Notes: generated by a model from the letters alone, not told the origin. A stretch of DNA of 13,621 nucleotides from Gammaproteobacteria bacterium (GCA_024638345.1 JAHEKL010000045.1:1-13621); one strand, 5' to 3'. Positions 1-8,600 are shown, counted from the stretch's first letter. Made by a program: numbers and translations.

Positions 1-962
1 TCGAAGAGATCGGCGTCGTTCAGAAAGAAGTCGCGCTTCTCGGGAAAGAAGAGATTGAAGCGGGTGAGGTTGACCTGCCGATCGTCCACCTCGGTTGCGG
101 AGAAGTCGGTGTTGACGGTCAGGTCGGCGTCGAGTGACGGAGTCAGGCGGTAGAAGACATCGAGCGACGGCTCGACCTGCGAGTCATGCGCCGAGGGCGA
201 AAACGTCTGTTGCCGGCTGACCGAGAGCGACGGCACGACATCCAACCCCAGTCCTTGGTCCATACCCTCGAACCCCGTGGCGAGGCCCAGAATGCTGGCG
301 TTGTAGCTGCGATTACGAGACACCCAGGCCATCTCCTCGCCGCGGCGCCGGATCCCTCGCCCGAAATTGAATCCCCAGGTATCGATCGTGGGATCGAAGG
401 GCAGCGTCTTGAACGGGATCTCCAGTTCGGCCGTCCAGCCACTGTCGAAGCGGGCGGCCGCTGCATCCCAGATCACCGTCCAACTGCTTTGGAAAGAGCT
501 GACACTCTCGTAGAGAGCATCGTGTCGAACCCCATTGAGGTTCGTCTCGAACCGGTAGCCACCCCGCCGCGTGTTGAAGGGGTCCAGGATCACGACCAGC
601 CGATCGTCGCTCCCCAGACCCTGGCCGTGCCGAACCGTGGGCGCCGCGATCCGGTCGGGCTGGCTGTCGAACATTCGGGCCCCGATGTAGAGGGCGTCGT
701 CATCGTAGATGAGATAGACCTCGGTCCGTTCCGAGGGCTCGGTACCGTCGCCGGGTCGAATCTGATGGAAATCGGTGATGACGTCGGCCCTTAGCCAGAC
801 CTCTTCGTCCAGGGTTCCGTCGATCGTGGGCGGCGAGTCGACTCGCACAACCTGCACTACTTTGGTGTCCCCCGGGTCGGCCGGCCCGTCCTGAGCGGCG
901 GCCGCTCCCGGAAGTGCGAGAACGCCAATAGCGCATAGCATTACGACGGAGAGGTGCCGCAT
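1..962 (-). CDS. DUF5916 outer-membrane protein with N-terminal CBM9-like domain (partial, 3' end outside window)
   Basis: The frame is open from an ATG at 962 to the left edge, giving 320 residues and no stop. Residues 1-24 look like a cleavable signal peptide (hydrophobic core VVMLCAIGVLALPGAAAAQ). A CBM9-like beta-sandwich starts near residue 40 with the hallmark PTIDGTLDEEVW and continues through DDDALYIGARMFD. The domain is followed by the DUF5916 entry signature NTDFSATEVDDRQVNLTRF and then FFPEKRDFF near residues 285-315. DUF5916 proteins are predicted TonB-receptor-like beta-barrels, so the missing part should be the rest of the barrel. The ligand is unknown; the CBM9-like fold suggests a carbohydrate or similar compound. 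No strong Shine-Dalgarno precedes the ATG (the adjacent AGGAGG is on the other strand), so the start rests on the signal peptide. It is a distant paralogue of the barrel at 5665-8700 and lacks that protein's haem domain. Confidence 0.88.
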   Translation of the reverse strand, partial: MRHLSVVMLCAIGVLALPGAAAAQDGPADPGDTKVVQVVRVDSPPTIDGTLDEEVWLRADVITDFHQIRPGDGTEPSERTEVYLIYDDDALYIGARMFDSQPDRIAAPTVRHGQGLGSDDRLVVILDPFNTRRGGYRFETNLNGVRHDALYESVSSFQSSWTVIWDAAAARFDSGWTAELEIPFKTLPFDPTIDTWGFNFGRGIRRRGEEMAWVSRNRSYNASILGLATGFEGMDQGLGLDVVPSLSVSRQQTFSPSAHDSQVEPSLDVFYRLTPSLDADLTVNTDFSATEVDDRQVNLTRFNLFFPEKRDFFLNDADLF

Positions 963-1263
963 AGGAGGGAAGCGACCTTCAGATGATGAGCCTAGGTGGG
1001 GATTCCTTCCTCTTACGCTAAGGGGACACCGCACGAAGCCGCTGTGCTGAGTCGCGCGGAGGGCGGCCACTTCAGACACAATCGAACTTGCCGCCCATCC
1101 AGCCCAGGGGCATCTTCGTCGGCAGTATCAGCTTGGGCGCTGTTCCGTCGACTCCTTCTGGTAACGGGACTTATGGCCGACTCCCAAGATTCCATCTGCA
1201 GGCTCGAGTCGGCTCTTCCCGCGCCAGCCGTTCACGGACCATGAAGGGTGCCGAGGTCATCCT
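963..1263. other. Divergent intergenic spacer without a credible gene
   Basis: This 301-bp stretch separates the minus-strand DUF5916 gene from the plus-strand dihaem cytochrome gene, so promoters for both should lie here. Short open frames exist, but their translations are low-complexity and lack a ribosome-binding site. The best sigma70-like pair I could find for the plus strand is TTGCCG (1088-1093), 17 bp, CATCTT (1111-1116), which is weak and about 150 bp from the start. No convincing hairpin, riboswitch or repeat was seen. Confidence 0.6.
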
Positions 1264-2235
1264 GTGAGGACCGTCATTCGGATCGTACTCGGTCTAGTGG
1301 CTCTGCTCGCCATTGTAGCCGTCGGAATCTACGCTTGGGCGACAGTGGCCAGCGATCGCCTTCTCTCGCGAACGTTGGCGTCGCACTCGGTCGACTTTCC
1401 GATTCCTTTCCCCTTGAGCCCCGAGGAAGTAGCCGAGCTCGATGCGACCGAGGAGATGCTGCAGGAGCTCGCTCTTCAAAGAGCGCTGGAGCGGGGCGCC
1501 CATCTAGTCGAGGCACGATACGGGTGTGGGGCGTGCCATGGGGAGGACTTCGGTGGTGGGGTCATGGTGGATGCGTTTCCTATCGGAACGATCCTGGGAT
1601 CGAACCTGACCTCGGGCGAAGGGGGGCGAACGGCGGGTTACGGGCCCACTGAGTGGGATCGGATCGTGAGGCACGGCCTCCTCCCCGACGGAAGGCCCGC
1701 TGCTATGCCCTCGGAGGACTTTCGCCGCATGTCGGATCAGGAACTCTCAGATGTCGTTGTATTCATTCAATCACTGCCACCGGTGGACAACGTGGTTCCC
1801 CCCCCGGAGCTGGGTCCACTGGGCCGGATTCTGGTGGCGACCGGCCAGCTCGCACTGTCGGCCGACATGATGGACTCTCACCAAGCGCCCCATGCTGAGT
1901 ATCCTCCGGCTACGGCGGCGTCAGTCGAGTTCGGTGAGCACCTGGCGGGCGTATGCGTGGGATGCCATGGGGCGGATCTTTCCGGTGGGCCGGTTCCCGG
2001 GGGAGATCCCAGTTGGCCCCCGGCCCGAAACCTAACGCCAGACCCGAGCGCCCTCGGAGAGTGGAGCTACGGCGAGTTCGTGCGGGCCATGCGTGAGGCG
2101 CTTCGCCCCGATGGGACGGAGCTGCTCCCTCCGATGAACGAGATGGCGCCCTTCGCTCAACGGATGACGGAGACGGAGATGGAGGCTCTGTGGATGTACC
2201 TTCAGTCTGTGACTCCCGTCCCCGTGGGGAACTGA
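1264..2235 (+). CDS. Membrane-anchored dihaem cytochrome c
   Basis: The 323-residue protein begins with GTG; GAGG at 1253-1256 lies seven bases upstream and supports this start. Residues 5-27 form a hydrophobic helix without an obvious cleavage site, so the protein is probably tethered to the inner membrane with its body in the periplasm. Two class-I cytochrome c domains follow. The first has CGACH at 88-92 with a likely distal ligand Met148 (AAMPSEDF). The second has CVGCH at 231-235 with Met291 or Met294 (LLPPMNEM) as candidates. Both domains end in the usual helix (ELSDVVVFIQSLPP; EMEALWMYLQS). This layout matches electron-transfer subunits of periplasmic dehydrogenases, but no dehydrogenase gene is beside it. 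The esterase gene starts 67 bp downstream on the same strand and may be cotranscribed. The electron donor and acceptor cannot be read from the sequence. Confidence 0.9.
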   Translation: MRTVIRIVLGLVALLAIVAVGIYAWATVASDRLLSRTLASHSVDFPIPFPLSPEEVAELDATEEMLQELALQRALERGAHLVEARYGCGACHGEDFGGGVMVDAFPIGTILGSNLTSGEGGRTAGYGPTEWDRIVRHGLLPDGRPAAMPSEDFRRMSDQELSDVVVFIQSLPPVDNVVPPPELGPLGRILVATGQLALSADMMDSHQAPHAEYPPATAASVEFGEHLAGVCVGCHGADLSGGPVPGGDPSWPPARNLTPDPSALGEWSYGEFVRAMREALRPDGTELLPPMNEMAPFAQRMTETEMEALWMYLQSVTPVPVGN

Positions 2236-2302
2236 TGGAGTCTGCTGACCGGGAGCGCGCCTCGGGAAACGCGGAACCGGATTCTAAGAAAGGAGACGTG
2301 AT

Positions 2303-3238
2303 ATGATTGGGCGATCAATCCAATTTGCTCTGCTCGTGTGCGTTGGACTCCTGCTTGGCCGCCCTGCCCAAGCAGCTGCTCAACTCGGGGACACCAGTGC
2401 GTTCCTGGCTCATGTATCCAACCAGTACCGAGTGCTTCCGAACGTGACCTATCATGTGGCGAGCGGCCACGAGAACAAGCTCGATCTTTATCTCCCGCGG
2501 GAGGCGAGCGACCCAACGCCCGTGCTCATGTATATCCACGGCGGAGGGTGGGTCGGCGGATCGAAAGAGAGCAACGTGCTTCGCATTCTCCCCTACTTGG
2601 AAATGGGATGGGCCGTAGTGAACGTCGAGTATCGCCTGGGTGCGGTGGCGCGTGCGCCTGCCGCGGTAGAGGATGGCCTTTGTGCGTTGCGCTGGGTGAT
2701 CCGGAGCGCCGAGCAGTACAATCTGGACACATCCCGGATCGTGACGACCGGGAACTCTGCAGGAGGTCATCTCGCGCTGACGACAGGCATGATTCCGCCT
2801 TCGGTTGGCCTGGATCGGGAGTGCCCCGGCTCCGAAGAGCTGAGGGTAGCGGCGATCATCAACTGGTACGGAATCACCGATGTCGGAGATCTACTCGATG
2901 GTCCGAACATGAAGACCTACGCAGTCGAGTGGATGGGAAGCCTGGAGAACCGGTACGAGATCGCCGAGCGCGTATCGCCCATGACCTACGTGCGGGCTGG
3001 CCTGCCTCCCACCCTGACGATTCATGGTGATGCAGACCCGACCGTCCCGTATCAGCACGCCGTCGCATTACACGACAAGCTGGATGAAGTCGGCGTTTCA
3101 AACGTCATGCACACAGTCCCTGGGGGGGGGCACGGTGGATTCGATCGAGAGGAGACGCTAGCGATCTTCGAGACCATTCAGCGGTTCCTGTCCGAGCACG
3201 GACTCCGACCGGGTTTCGCGGCTACGGATGGACCGTAG
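2303..3238 (+). CDS. Secreted alpha/beta-hydrolase, BD-FAE / acetyl-esterase-like
   Basis: The 311-residue protein probably hydrolyses a carboxylic ester outside the cytoplasm. AAGGAGA at 2289-2295 sits seven bases before the ATG. Residues 1-27 are a signal peptide ending in PAQAAAQ. The oxyanion-hole motif HGGGW is at 79-83. The nucleophile elbow GNSAGG places the catalytic serine at 152, DADPTVP gives Asp245, and PGGGHGGF gives His277. This order and the HGGGW motif fit the BD-FAE (bifunctional feruloyl and acetyl-xylan esterase) and hormone-sensitive-lipase-like families, which often remove acetyl or feruloyl groups from polysaccharides; the real substrate is unknown. The triad is complete, so the enzyme is probably active. 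The three glycines before His277 are encoded by an uninterrupted run of nine G bases (3122-3130). It follows the dihaem cytochrome gene by 67 bp. Confidence 0.9.
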   Translation: MIGRSIQFALLVCVGLLLGRPAQAAAQLGDTSAFLAHVSNQYRVLPNVTYHVASGHENKLDLYLPREASDPTPVLMYIHGGGWVGGSKESNVLRILPYLEMGWAVVNVEYRLGAVARAPAAVEDGLCALRWVIRSAEQYNLDTSRIVTTGNSAGGHLALTTGMIPPSVGLDRECPGSEELRVAAIINWYGITDVGDLLDGPNMKTYAVEWMGSLENRYEIAERVSPMTYVRAGLPPTLTIHGDADPTVPYQHAVALHDKLDEVGVSNVMHTVPGGGHGGFDREETLAIFETIQRFLSEHGLRPGFAATDGP

Positions 3239-3253
3239 GTCCGTTCTGCTCCG

Positions 3254-3289
3254 CGGGCCGGCTGTGGAACTCAGCCGCTCGCCGGCCCG
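3254..3289 (+). terminator. Possible stem-loop terminator after the esterase gene
   Basis: CGGGCCGGC (3254-3262) pairs perfectly with GCCGGCCCG (3281-3289) across an 18-base loop, starting 15 bp after the esterase stop codon. No run of T follows, so it is not a canonical intrinsic terminator. It could instead be an RNA-stabilising hairpin or a chance GC-rich repeat. Confidence 0.4.
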
Positions 3290-3322
3290 GACGTTTCACC
3301 CTTTCGACGAGGACGACCACTC

Positions 3323-4018
3323 TTGGCCACCCCCCGATATGCCGGCTTCACGCCGGCCACGATCAAGTTTCTGAAGCAGCTCAGGGGCAACAACACGCGG
3401 GAGTGGTTCGCCCGGAACAAAGAACGCTACGATAAGGACGTCTTCAATGTGGCCATGGATTTCGTCCAATCGATGCACGATCCACTCCTCGAGTTCGCTC
3501 CGCGGTTCAGGGCGATCCCGAAGCGTCAGGGCGGATCGATCATGCGGGTCTACCGGGACACCCGCTTTTCAAAAGACAAGACACCCTACAAGACCAACAT
3601 CGGCATCCACTTTCGGCATGAGCGCGCGAAGGACGTGCACTCTCCGGGCTACTATGTTCACATCGATCCGGACGAGGTCTTCCTCGGTGTCGGGATGTGG
3701 CGGCCCGCCTCGGAGGCGCTCGCGGCCATCCGCAAGCGCATCTCGGAGGAACCGGACGAATGGACACAGGCCAAGGGGGGTAGGGGCTTCAAGAAGCACT
3801 TCGAACTCAGTGGCGACTCTCTGTCGCGCCCGCCCCGCGGCTTCGACAAGGACCATCCGATGATCGAGGACCTCAAGCGGAAGGACTTCATCGCCGTGAA
3901 GAGCCTGACTGTCGAAGATGCGGTCCAGTCTCGGTTTCAGCAGAAAGCCGAGACCGCGTTCAAGGCCGCGACGCCCTTCATGGCGTTTCTGTGTAAGGCC
4001 GTTGGGGTGCCGTTCTGA
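3323..4018 (+). CDS. DUF2461 (TIGR02453) family protein
   Basis: The 231-residue protein matches the DUF2461 family in length and along the whole chain. The N-terminal block is FTPATIKFLKQL and NNTREWF (residues 9-29). The conserved core RVYRDTRFSKDKTPYKTN spans about 75-92 and is followed by PGYYVHIDPDEVFLGVGMW (108-126). The C-terminal half has the usual DHPMIEDLKRKDFIA segment. The biochemical function of the family is unknown. There is no signal peptide, so it is probably cytoplasmic. The start is TTG, with GAGGA at 3309-3313 nine bases upstream; no nearer ATG would keep the conserved N-terminus. It heads a short run with the two small genes downstream. Confidence 0.92.
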   Translation: MATPRYAGFTPATIKFLKQLRGNNTREWFARNKERYDKDVFNVAMDFVQSMHDPLLEFAPRFRAIPKRQGGSIMRVYRDTRFSKDKTPYKTNIGIHFRHERAKDVHSPGYYVHIDPDEVFLGVGMWRPASEALAAIRKRISEEPDEWTQAKGGRGFKKHFELSGDSLSRPPRGFDKDHPMIEDLKRKDFIAVKSLTVEDAVQSRFQQKAETAFKAATPFMAFLCKAVGVPF

Positions 4019-4038
4019 GGCCGGCTCGGAGCAAAAAG

Positions 4039-4125
4039 ATGCCTTCAAATACCGTCATCTGGGGTCTCCTTCTGATCTTCATCCTTGTGCTGATCATCGC
4101 GGTCTTCCTGCCGTCGCTTGGATAG
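4039..4125 (+). CDS. 28-residue single-pass membrane peptide
   Basis: This small reading frame starts with ATG at 4039 and ends with TAG. GGAG at 4028-4031 lies seven bases upstream, an ideal spacing. The product begins MPSNTVIWG and then has one long hydrophobic stretch (LLLIFILVLIIAVFL, about residues 10-24) ending in PSLG. It reads as one transmembrane helix with almost no charged residues and no soluble domain. It begins 20 bp after the DUF2461 stop codon and ends 57 bp before the next gene, consistent with one transcript. I recognise no family. The hydrophobic composition, the ribosome-binding site and the fit between genes argue for a real small gene, but chance remains possible. Confidence 0.5.
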   Translation: MPSNTVIWGLLLIFILVLIIAVFLPSLG

Positions 4126-4182
4126 ACAGGCGGCCTAGCTAACCGCCTGACGCAGCACACGCTGGCCCAAGGGGGGAAGCGC

Positions 4183-4389
4183 ATGGCCGAGAAACGGGGA
4201 TTCCTCAGGTGGCAGATGGACGAGCAAGGTCGGGGTGACGCTTCGCTCTACCTGGGTGATGGGCTGAATGAGGCGGACGAGTATCTCTTCAGCTTCGACC
4301 ACTTGGACGAGTTGGAGCCGGGTATGGCCCATGTGATTCGTTCAGATGGCCGCCGGGTCGGTGAGGCAGCCTGGCCGCCGGTGTCTTGA
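4183..4389 (+). CDS. Hypothetical 68-residue acidic protein
   Basis: I do not recognise this protein. It starts MAEKRGFLRWQMDEQ, is rich in Asp/Glu, and has no signal peptide or membrane segment, so it should be soluble and cytoplasmic. The ATG is preceded by a purine-rich AAGGGGGGAAG ending four bases before it, a plausible ribosome-binding site. Codon choice looks like that of the neighbouring genes. The opposite strand is also open over much of the same stretch, but its translation has no recognisable character. It is the last gene of the plus-strand run before the convergent lipoprotein gene. Confidence 0.55.
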   Translation: MAEKRGFLRWQMDEQGRGDASLYLGDGLNEADEYLFSFDHLDELEPGMAHVIRSDGRRVGEAAWPPVS

Positions 4390-4409
4390 GAAGCGATCGA
4401 CGTCAAGAC
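4383..4409 (+). terminator. Possible hairpin at the end of the small-gene run
   Basis: GTCTTGA (4383-4389) and TCAAGAC (4403-4409) are perfect inverted repeats around a 13-base loop, and the left arm includes the stop codon of the 68-residue gene. A second, wider pair, GATCGAC (4395-4401) and GTCGATC (4461-4467), lies in the same convergent gap. Neither is followed by a T tract, so terminator function is only suggested by position. Confidence 0.25.
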
Positions 4410-4467
4410 CTGCTCCTAGCCAGGATGTCGGCGAGTAACCCGGCGGCGACGCCATACTGGGTCGATC

Positions 4468-5016
4468 TCAAAGAGCCGATGCGGCAAGCTCCGTGATCAA
4501 CTCTGCGAGCCGACGCTCGAGCGCTCCCCTCGACACGCAGTGGACAGCGGTGCCCCCCGTATCCCTAGGCCTCGCGTAGGCATCCAGAAGGGTGGTGACC
4601 ACAGTGCTCCCTCCAGGACCTCCCTCGAGCCACACCATCCACTGCACCGTGACCAGGTAACGATCGGCGTTCGGCCCGGCGAGGCCTCTCCCGCAGTCCA
4701 TGTAGGTCGACAGACGCCTCCCCTCGATCGCTCGTGGGGTGAACTCGGGGTTGCCCATCACCAGCGCCTCGGTGTCAACGACCACCGGCTCTATCTCGAG
4801 CGCTTCGAACACGAGAGGGAGAGCGAGCCAAACCTCTTCGGGCGCGGCAGGAACCGTGTTCTCGACCACGGTCGCATCGCTGCTCACATCGATGGCCCCG
4901 AGGCTGGCCAGGCCGCCGAGCGGGGCCGGCTGGGTTGGGGGCGAAGCACGCGGGCCACTCGCACAGGCGCTCGTGAGTGAACACAGTAGAACGAGCAGGC
5001 ACCAGCTTTTGCTCAT
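4468..5016 (-). CDS. Putative lipoprotein of unknown function
   Basis: The 182-residue reading is taken from the ATG at 5016, because the protein then begins with a lipoprotein-type signal: MSKSW, a hydrophobic core LLVLLCSL, and the lipobox-like TSAC with Cys18 as the acylation site. The frame stays open upstream to 5283, but that extension is low-complexity and would bury the signal. After a Pro-rich linker (24-33) there is one compact domain of about 120 residues, with a helix around APEEVWLALPLVFEAL (58-73) and alternating hydrophobic strands (RYLVTVQWMVWLEG; STVVTTLLDAYARP). A CysGly pair near 108 and Cys160 could form a disulfide. It resembles lineage-restricted proteins I associate with Gemmatimonadota genomes, but I cannot verify that here. 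No strong Shine-Dalgarno was seen. Confidence 0.7.
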   Translation of the reverse strand: MSKSWCLLVLLCSLTSACASGPRASPPTQPAPLGGLASLGAIDVSSDATVVENTVPAAPEEVWLALPLVFEALEIEPVVVDTEALVMGNPEFTPRAIEGRRLSTYMDCGRGLAGPNADRYLVTVQWMVWLEGGPGGSTVVTTLLDAYARPRDTGGTAVHCVSRGALERRLAELITELAASAL

Positions 5017-5345
5017 CGTCCAGCTGCCGAAGGGATACCAAATCGCATCCAACCTGATGCTGCACAGAAAAGTGCCCGTCGGCCGCGTCAGGGGCAAGAA
5101 AGCGTGTCCCATCCGCCCCGGGTCGCTGCGAGATGTCACACCGCGGGCCCGGAGCGGGCTCCCATGGTGAAGCCTCCAAAGTCGTTTCGAACCCAGCCGC
5201 GCGATGCCCGAGCGTATCCAGACTCCGCGCACCGGCGAGAGTGTATCGAGCCCGACCCGGGCTCCGCCTCCCCCGGGGCTCATTGCCGAGCAGATCCACT
5301 CGGGTCGGTGGCTCTTCCGACGTAGGGGGCTGCTACGAAAGGATC
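5017..5345. other. Intergenic stretch upstream of the lipoprotein and the methyltransferase remnant
   Basis: This 329-bp stretch (its last 15 bp belong to the remnant) holds no credible gene. The open frames on both strands translate to Arg/Pro/Gly-rich sequence without domains or ribosome-binding sites. It should contain the promoter of the minus-strand lipoprotein gene, but I found no convincing -35/-10 pair. It includes the perfect hairpin at 5248-5264. I looked in all frames for the missing N-terminal part of the methyltransferase remnant and did not find it. Confidence 0.55.
5248..5264. repeat. Perfect 7-bp inverted repeat with 3-base loop
   Basis: GAGCCCG (5248-5254), ACC, CGGGCTC (5258-5264) would form a very stable GC hairpin. 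A related CCCCGGGGCTC follows at 5271-5281. No T run lies on either side, so it is not a standard terminator. It could mark a recombination scar or a structured RNA element about 70 bp before the truncated methyltransferase remnant. Confidence 0.55.
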
Positions 5346-5537
5346 ATGATCGCCGAAGAGTTCTTTCTAAAGGAGCGATTCGGTGGGGAGTTCGAGAAGT
5401 GGGCGGACCAAACACCGGCCCTGCTTCCGAAGGTCTCTTTGGCCTGGTGGGTATACCTCATCGGAGGAATCCTGACCTATCTGACGCTTCGGACACTAAA
5501 GCGGCGGACCACGCTTCTGGAAGTATCGGATCGCTAG
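5331..5537 (+). pseudogene. C-terminal remnant of an isoprenylcysteine carboxyl methyltransferase-like gene
   Basis: The translation YERIMIAEEFFLKERFG followed by FEKWADQTPALLPK matches the conserved C-terminal block of bacterial ICMT/phospholipid-methyltransferase-like membrane proteins, which use S-adenosylmethionine. Similarity begins at the Tyr codon 5334-5336, before the only nearby ATG (5346), and stops abruptly upstream, so the N-terminal helices and most of the cofactor site are absent. Downstream, a hydrophobic segment (LAWWVYLIGGILTYLTL) is followed by KRRTTLLEVSDR and a stop; the family tail usually has a longer segment here, so an internal deletion is possible. From ATG 5346 it could still encode a 63-residue membrane peptide, but AAAGG lies only three bases before that ATG. 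I read it as a decayed fragment; a small expressed protein is the alternative. Confidence 0.6.
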
Positions 5538-5664
5538 GTCAACTCCGCTATCCGCTCTCGACATATCACCGAGCTTGCTCCAGGCGGGGCCGCTCGCCTT
5601 GCGACGTGTCAGCCACACGGGGATCTTCGGAGGGCCGAGGAAGGCGTCCCGTCGTGAGGTGTCA

Positions 5665-8600
5665 ATGCGGAAGGCCACCCTATTCGCGGTTTTCTTATCA
5701 GCGGTCGCCGAGCTGGGGCCCGCCAACGCTGGGGCACAGCAACTTCCGGGGAACCCGGGCGTCACGTGGACCGAGAATGTGGCACCCGTGATCGCGGAAA
5801 GGTGCATGAGCTGCCACCGACCGGGGCAGGTCGCACCCATGTCCCTCACGACCTACGAAGAGGTGCGACCTTGGGCACCCTCCATCCGAATGATGGTGGA
5901 GGATCAGATCATGCCCTTCGGTACCGGCCGTGCTCTGAGCGAGGAAGAAATCGGGATCGTCCTGGCCTGGATCGATGCCGGGGCCCCGCGGGGGGAGGGC
6001 CGATTCACCCCTCCCCCACTTACCGATCCACCGGATGTATCCGCTCTTCTCGCCGAGCTGGGGCACTACGACCACGCCCTTGCGCTGCGTGCGCGCGCAG
6101 TCCGCGCAGTGGAGCCGATCTCCATCGACGGAGTGTTGGAGGAGCCGGTCTGGGCGGAGGCCTTCCCCATCTCGAACTTTCGGCAGACGGTTCCGCTGGA
6201 GGGCGACCTCGTATCGGAGCCCACGGAGGTGTTTCTCGCCTACGATGAGGCTGCCATCTACATCGGGGCGACCCTCGGTGACCGCAGTGGGGTGACGACC
6301 CGCCTGGCCAGACGAGACTCCGGACTGGACGACTCGGATGTGCTGGTAGTGCTGCTCGACAGCTATCACGACCACGAGACGGCCTACCGATTCTGGGCGA
6401 ACCCATCGGGCTCGAAGGGCGACGCGATCGTGACGGGAAACAGCACGGGCGCGGGAGACGCGTCCTGGGACCCCGTATGGCAGGTCGAGACACAAGTGAC
6501 CGCGTCCGGATGGATCGCAGAGATGCGAATCCCTTTCAGCCAGCTGCGGTTCAGCGGAGATCAGCTCCAGGTCTGGGGGGTCCAGGTCGAGCGAAGGATC
6601 AATCGCAACCAGGAGAGCGCGACCTTTCCCTTCACACCGACGCTCGAGCGCGCGGGGGTTTCTCGCTTCGCGCACCTCGACGGGATCGAAGGCATCGAAC
6701 CCGGTCGGAGGTTGGAGCTCCTTCCCTACGTGGTGGCCAGGGGCGAGTACCTTCAGCCCGTCCGCTCGTCGGGAGTGAGCTTTGGGAACCCCTACCAGAG
6801 CCGCGCGGATCATTCCGGTAGCGTGGGACTCGATCTCAAGTACCGGCTCACGTCGAACACGACGATCGACGCGACCGTCAATCCCGATTTCGGGCAGGTG
6901 GAACTGGATCCTTCGGTCATCAACCTGACTGCCTTCGAGACGCGGTATGACGAGCAGCGGCCGTTCTTCATCGAGGGGGCGGACATCTTCAATCTGGGCG
7001 AGGAAGGCCCCAGGGGGACCGTGGGCGGAGGTCCGCAGCTCGTCTATTCTCGTCGGATCGGGAGGGCACCGCGGGGCTCCACCCCCTCGGACGCCGTCTT
7101 CTCGGACGTTCCGACCGCGACGACGATCGCAGGAGCCGCCAAGGTGACGGGGAGAATCGGGGACGGTTGGTCTCTGGGAGTTCTCGAAGCCGTGACGGCG
7201 AGAGAGGTCGCGTCCTTCGTGGATGCGGAGCGGGTGGGACACCAGCTGACCGTCGAGCCCGCTGCCAACTACTTCGTCGGTCGTGTTCGGCGCCAGATCA
7301 ACGGCGGACAGACACGCTTCGGGTTGATCGGTTCAGCCGTGAACCGAACGGCTTCTAGAACCCCGCTGGCCGATCGGCTGCACAACTCGGCATACTCGGC
7401 AGGAATCGACCTTGCCCACGAGACGGGGGACCGCGTTTGGCTTTTCAGCGGGCTGCTTTCCGGCAGTCAGGTGAGCGGGACGCCGGATGCGATCGCTCGT
7501 ACCCAACGCTCGTCTGCCCGGTATTATCAGCGGCCGGACGCGGATCACGTGGAGCTGGATCCAACGGCGACCTCGCTCTCTGGCGTATACGCGATGGCCT
7601 ATGTCGGGAAGCATGCCGGGAACTTCACGATGAGAACCGGCTTGGCCGCGGTGAGTCCCGGATACGAAGTCAACGATCTTGGTTTTCATACCAGCGCCGA
7701 CCGCGTGCTGCTCGACACGCAGTTTCGCTACACCCAGCCGAATCCCGGTAAGATCTTACGGTCTTGGAGATTGAATATCGGAGGGCCCGACGCGATCTGG
7801 AATTTCGCGGGCGATCGGACCTTCGCGAACTTCAATGGCTCGATCAGGCTGGAGCTCCTGAACTACTGGAGTACGCTCTTTCGCTTCAGGTACGATCCCT
7901 GGACGGACGACGACGGGCTGACTCGGGGCGGCCCGATCGCGCGGTCCCCCGGCTCCAGATCCTGGAGGGTGCGCCTGACCTCCGACGGGAGAAGACCCGT
8001 GACCGCCTGGAGCGATTTCACCTGGGGATCGGACGACGCGGGAGGATGGGATCGCAGGCTGCGATTCAACCTGAGTGCCAGGCTCCAGGAGACTCTCCAG
8101 GTGGATGTCGCTCCGTCCTACTCCTGGTCGCTCTCTCCCGCGCAATACGTGACCCGAGCTTCGGATCCTCTTGCGAGCGCGACGTACGGAACCCGTTACG
8201 TATTCGCCGGCCTCGATCGGACGACCTTGTCTCTCGCGACTCGAGTGAACCTCACTTTCTCACCGCGACTTTCGCTGCAACTGTATTTGGAGCCGTTCAT
8301 CTCGACGGGCGACTACGGCGCGCTCAAGGAGTTCCGAGCGCCCGGGACTTTCGAGTTTCTGGTGTACGGAGAAGACGTCGGGACCATCATCCCGAGCTCG
8401 GACGGGCACTTCGACATCGACCCCGACGGAGCGGGCAGCGCGGTCGGCTTCCGAGTGCCGAATCGGGACTTCAGCTATCGAAGCCTGCTGGGAAACGCCG
8501 TCCTCCGCTGGGAGTGGAGGCCGGGCTCCACCATCTTCCTCGTCTGGCAACAAAGCCGGATCAGCTCCATCACGGGTCTGGGGTCGGTGGCGCAACGAGG

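Noticed and set aside
186..794. 202-codon plus-strand open frame
   Set aside because: It lies antisense to the well-supported DUF5916 gene, and its translation is low-complexity with no domain or ribosome-binding site.
996..1244. 82-codon plus-strand open frame in the divergent spacer
   Set aside because: No ribosome-binding site, no recognisable motif and atypical composition; probably a GC-rich chance frame.
5698..7242. 514-codon minus-strand open frame
   Set aside because: It is the mirror of the haem-barrel gene; the translation is Arg/Gly/Pro/His-rich and has no fold signature, as expected from antisense frames in GC-rich DNA.
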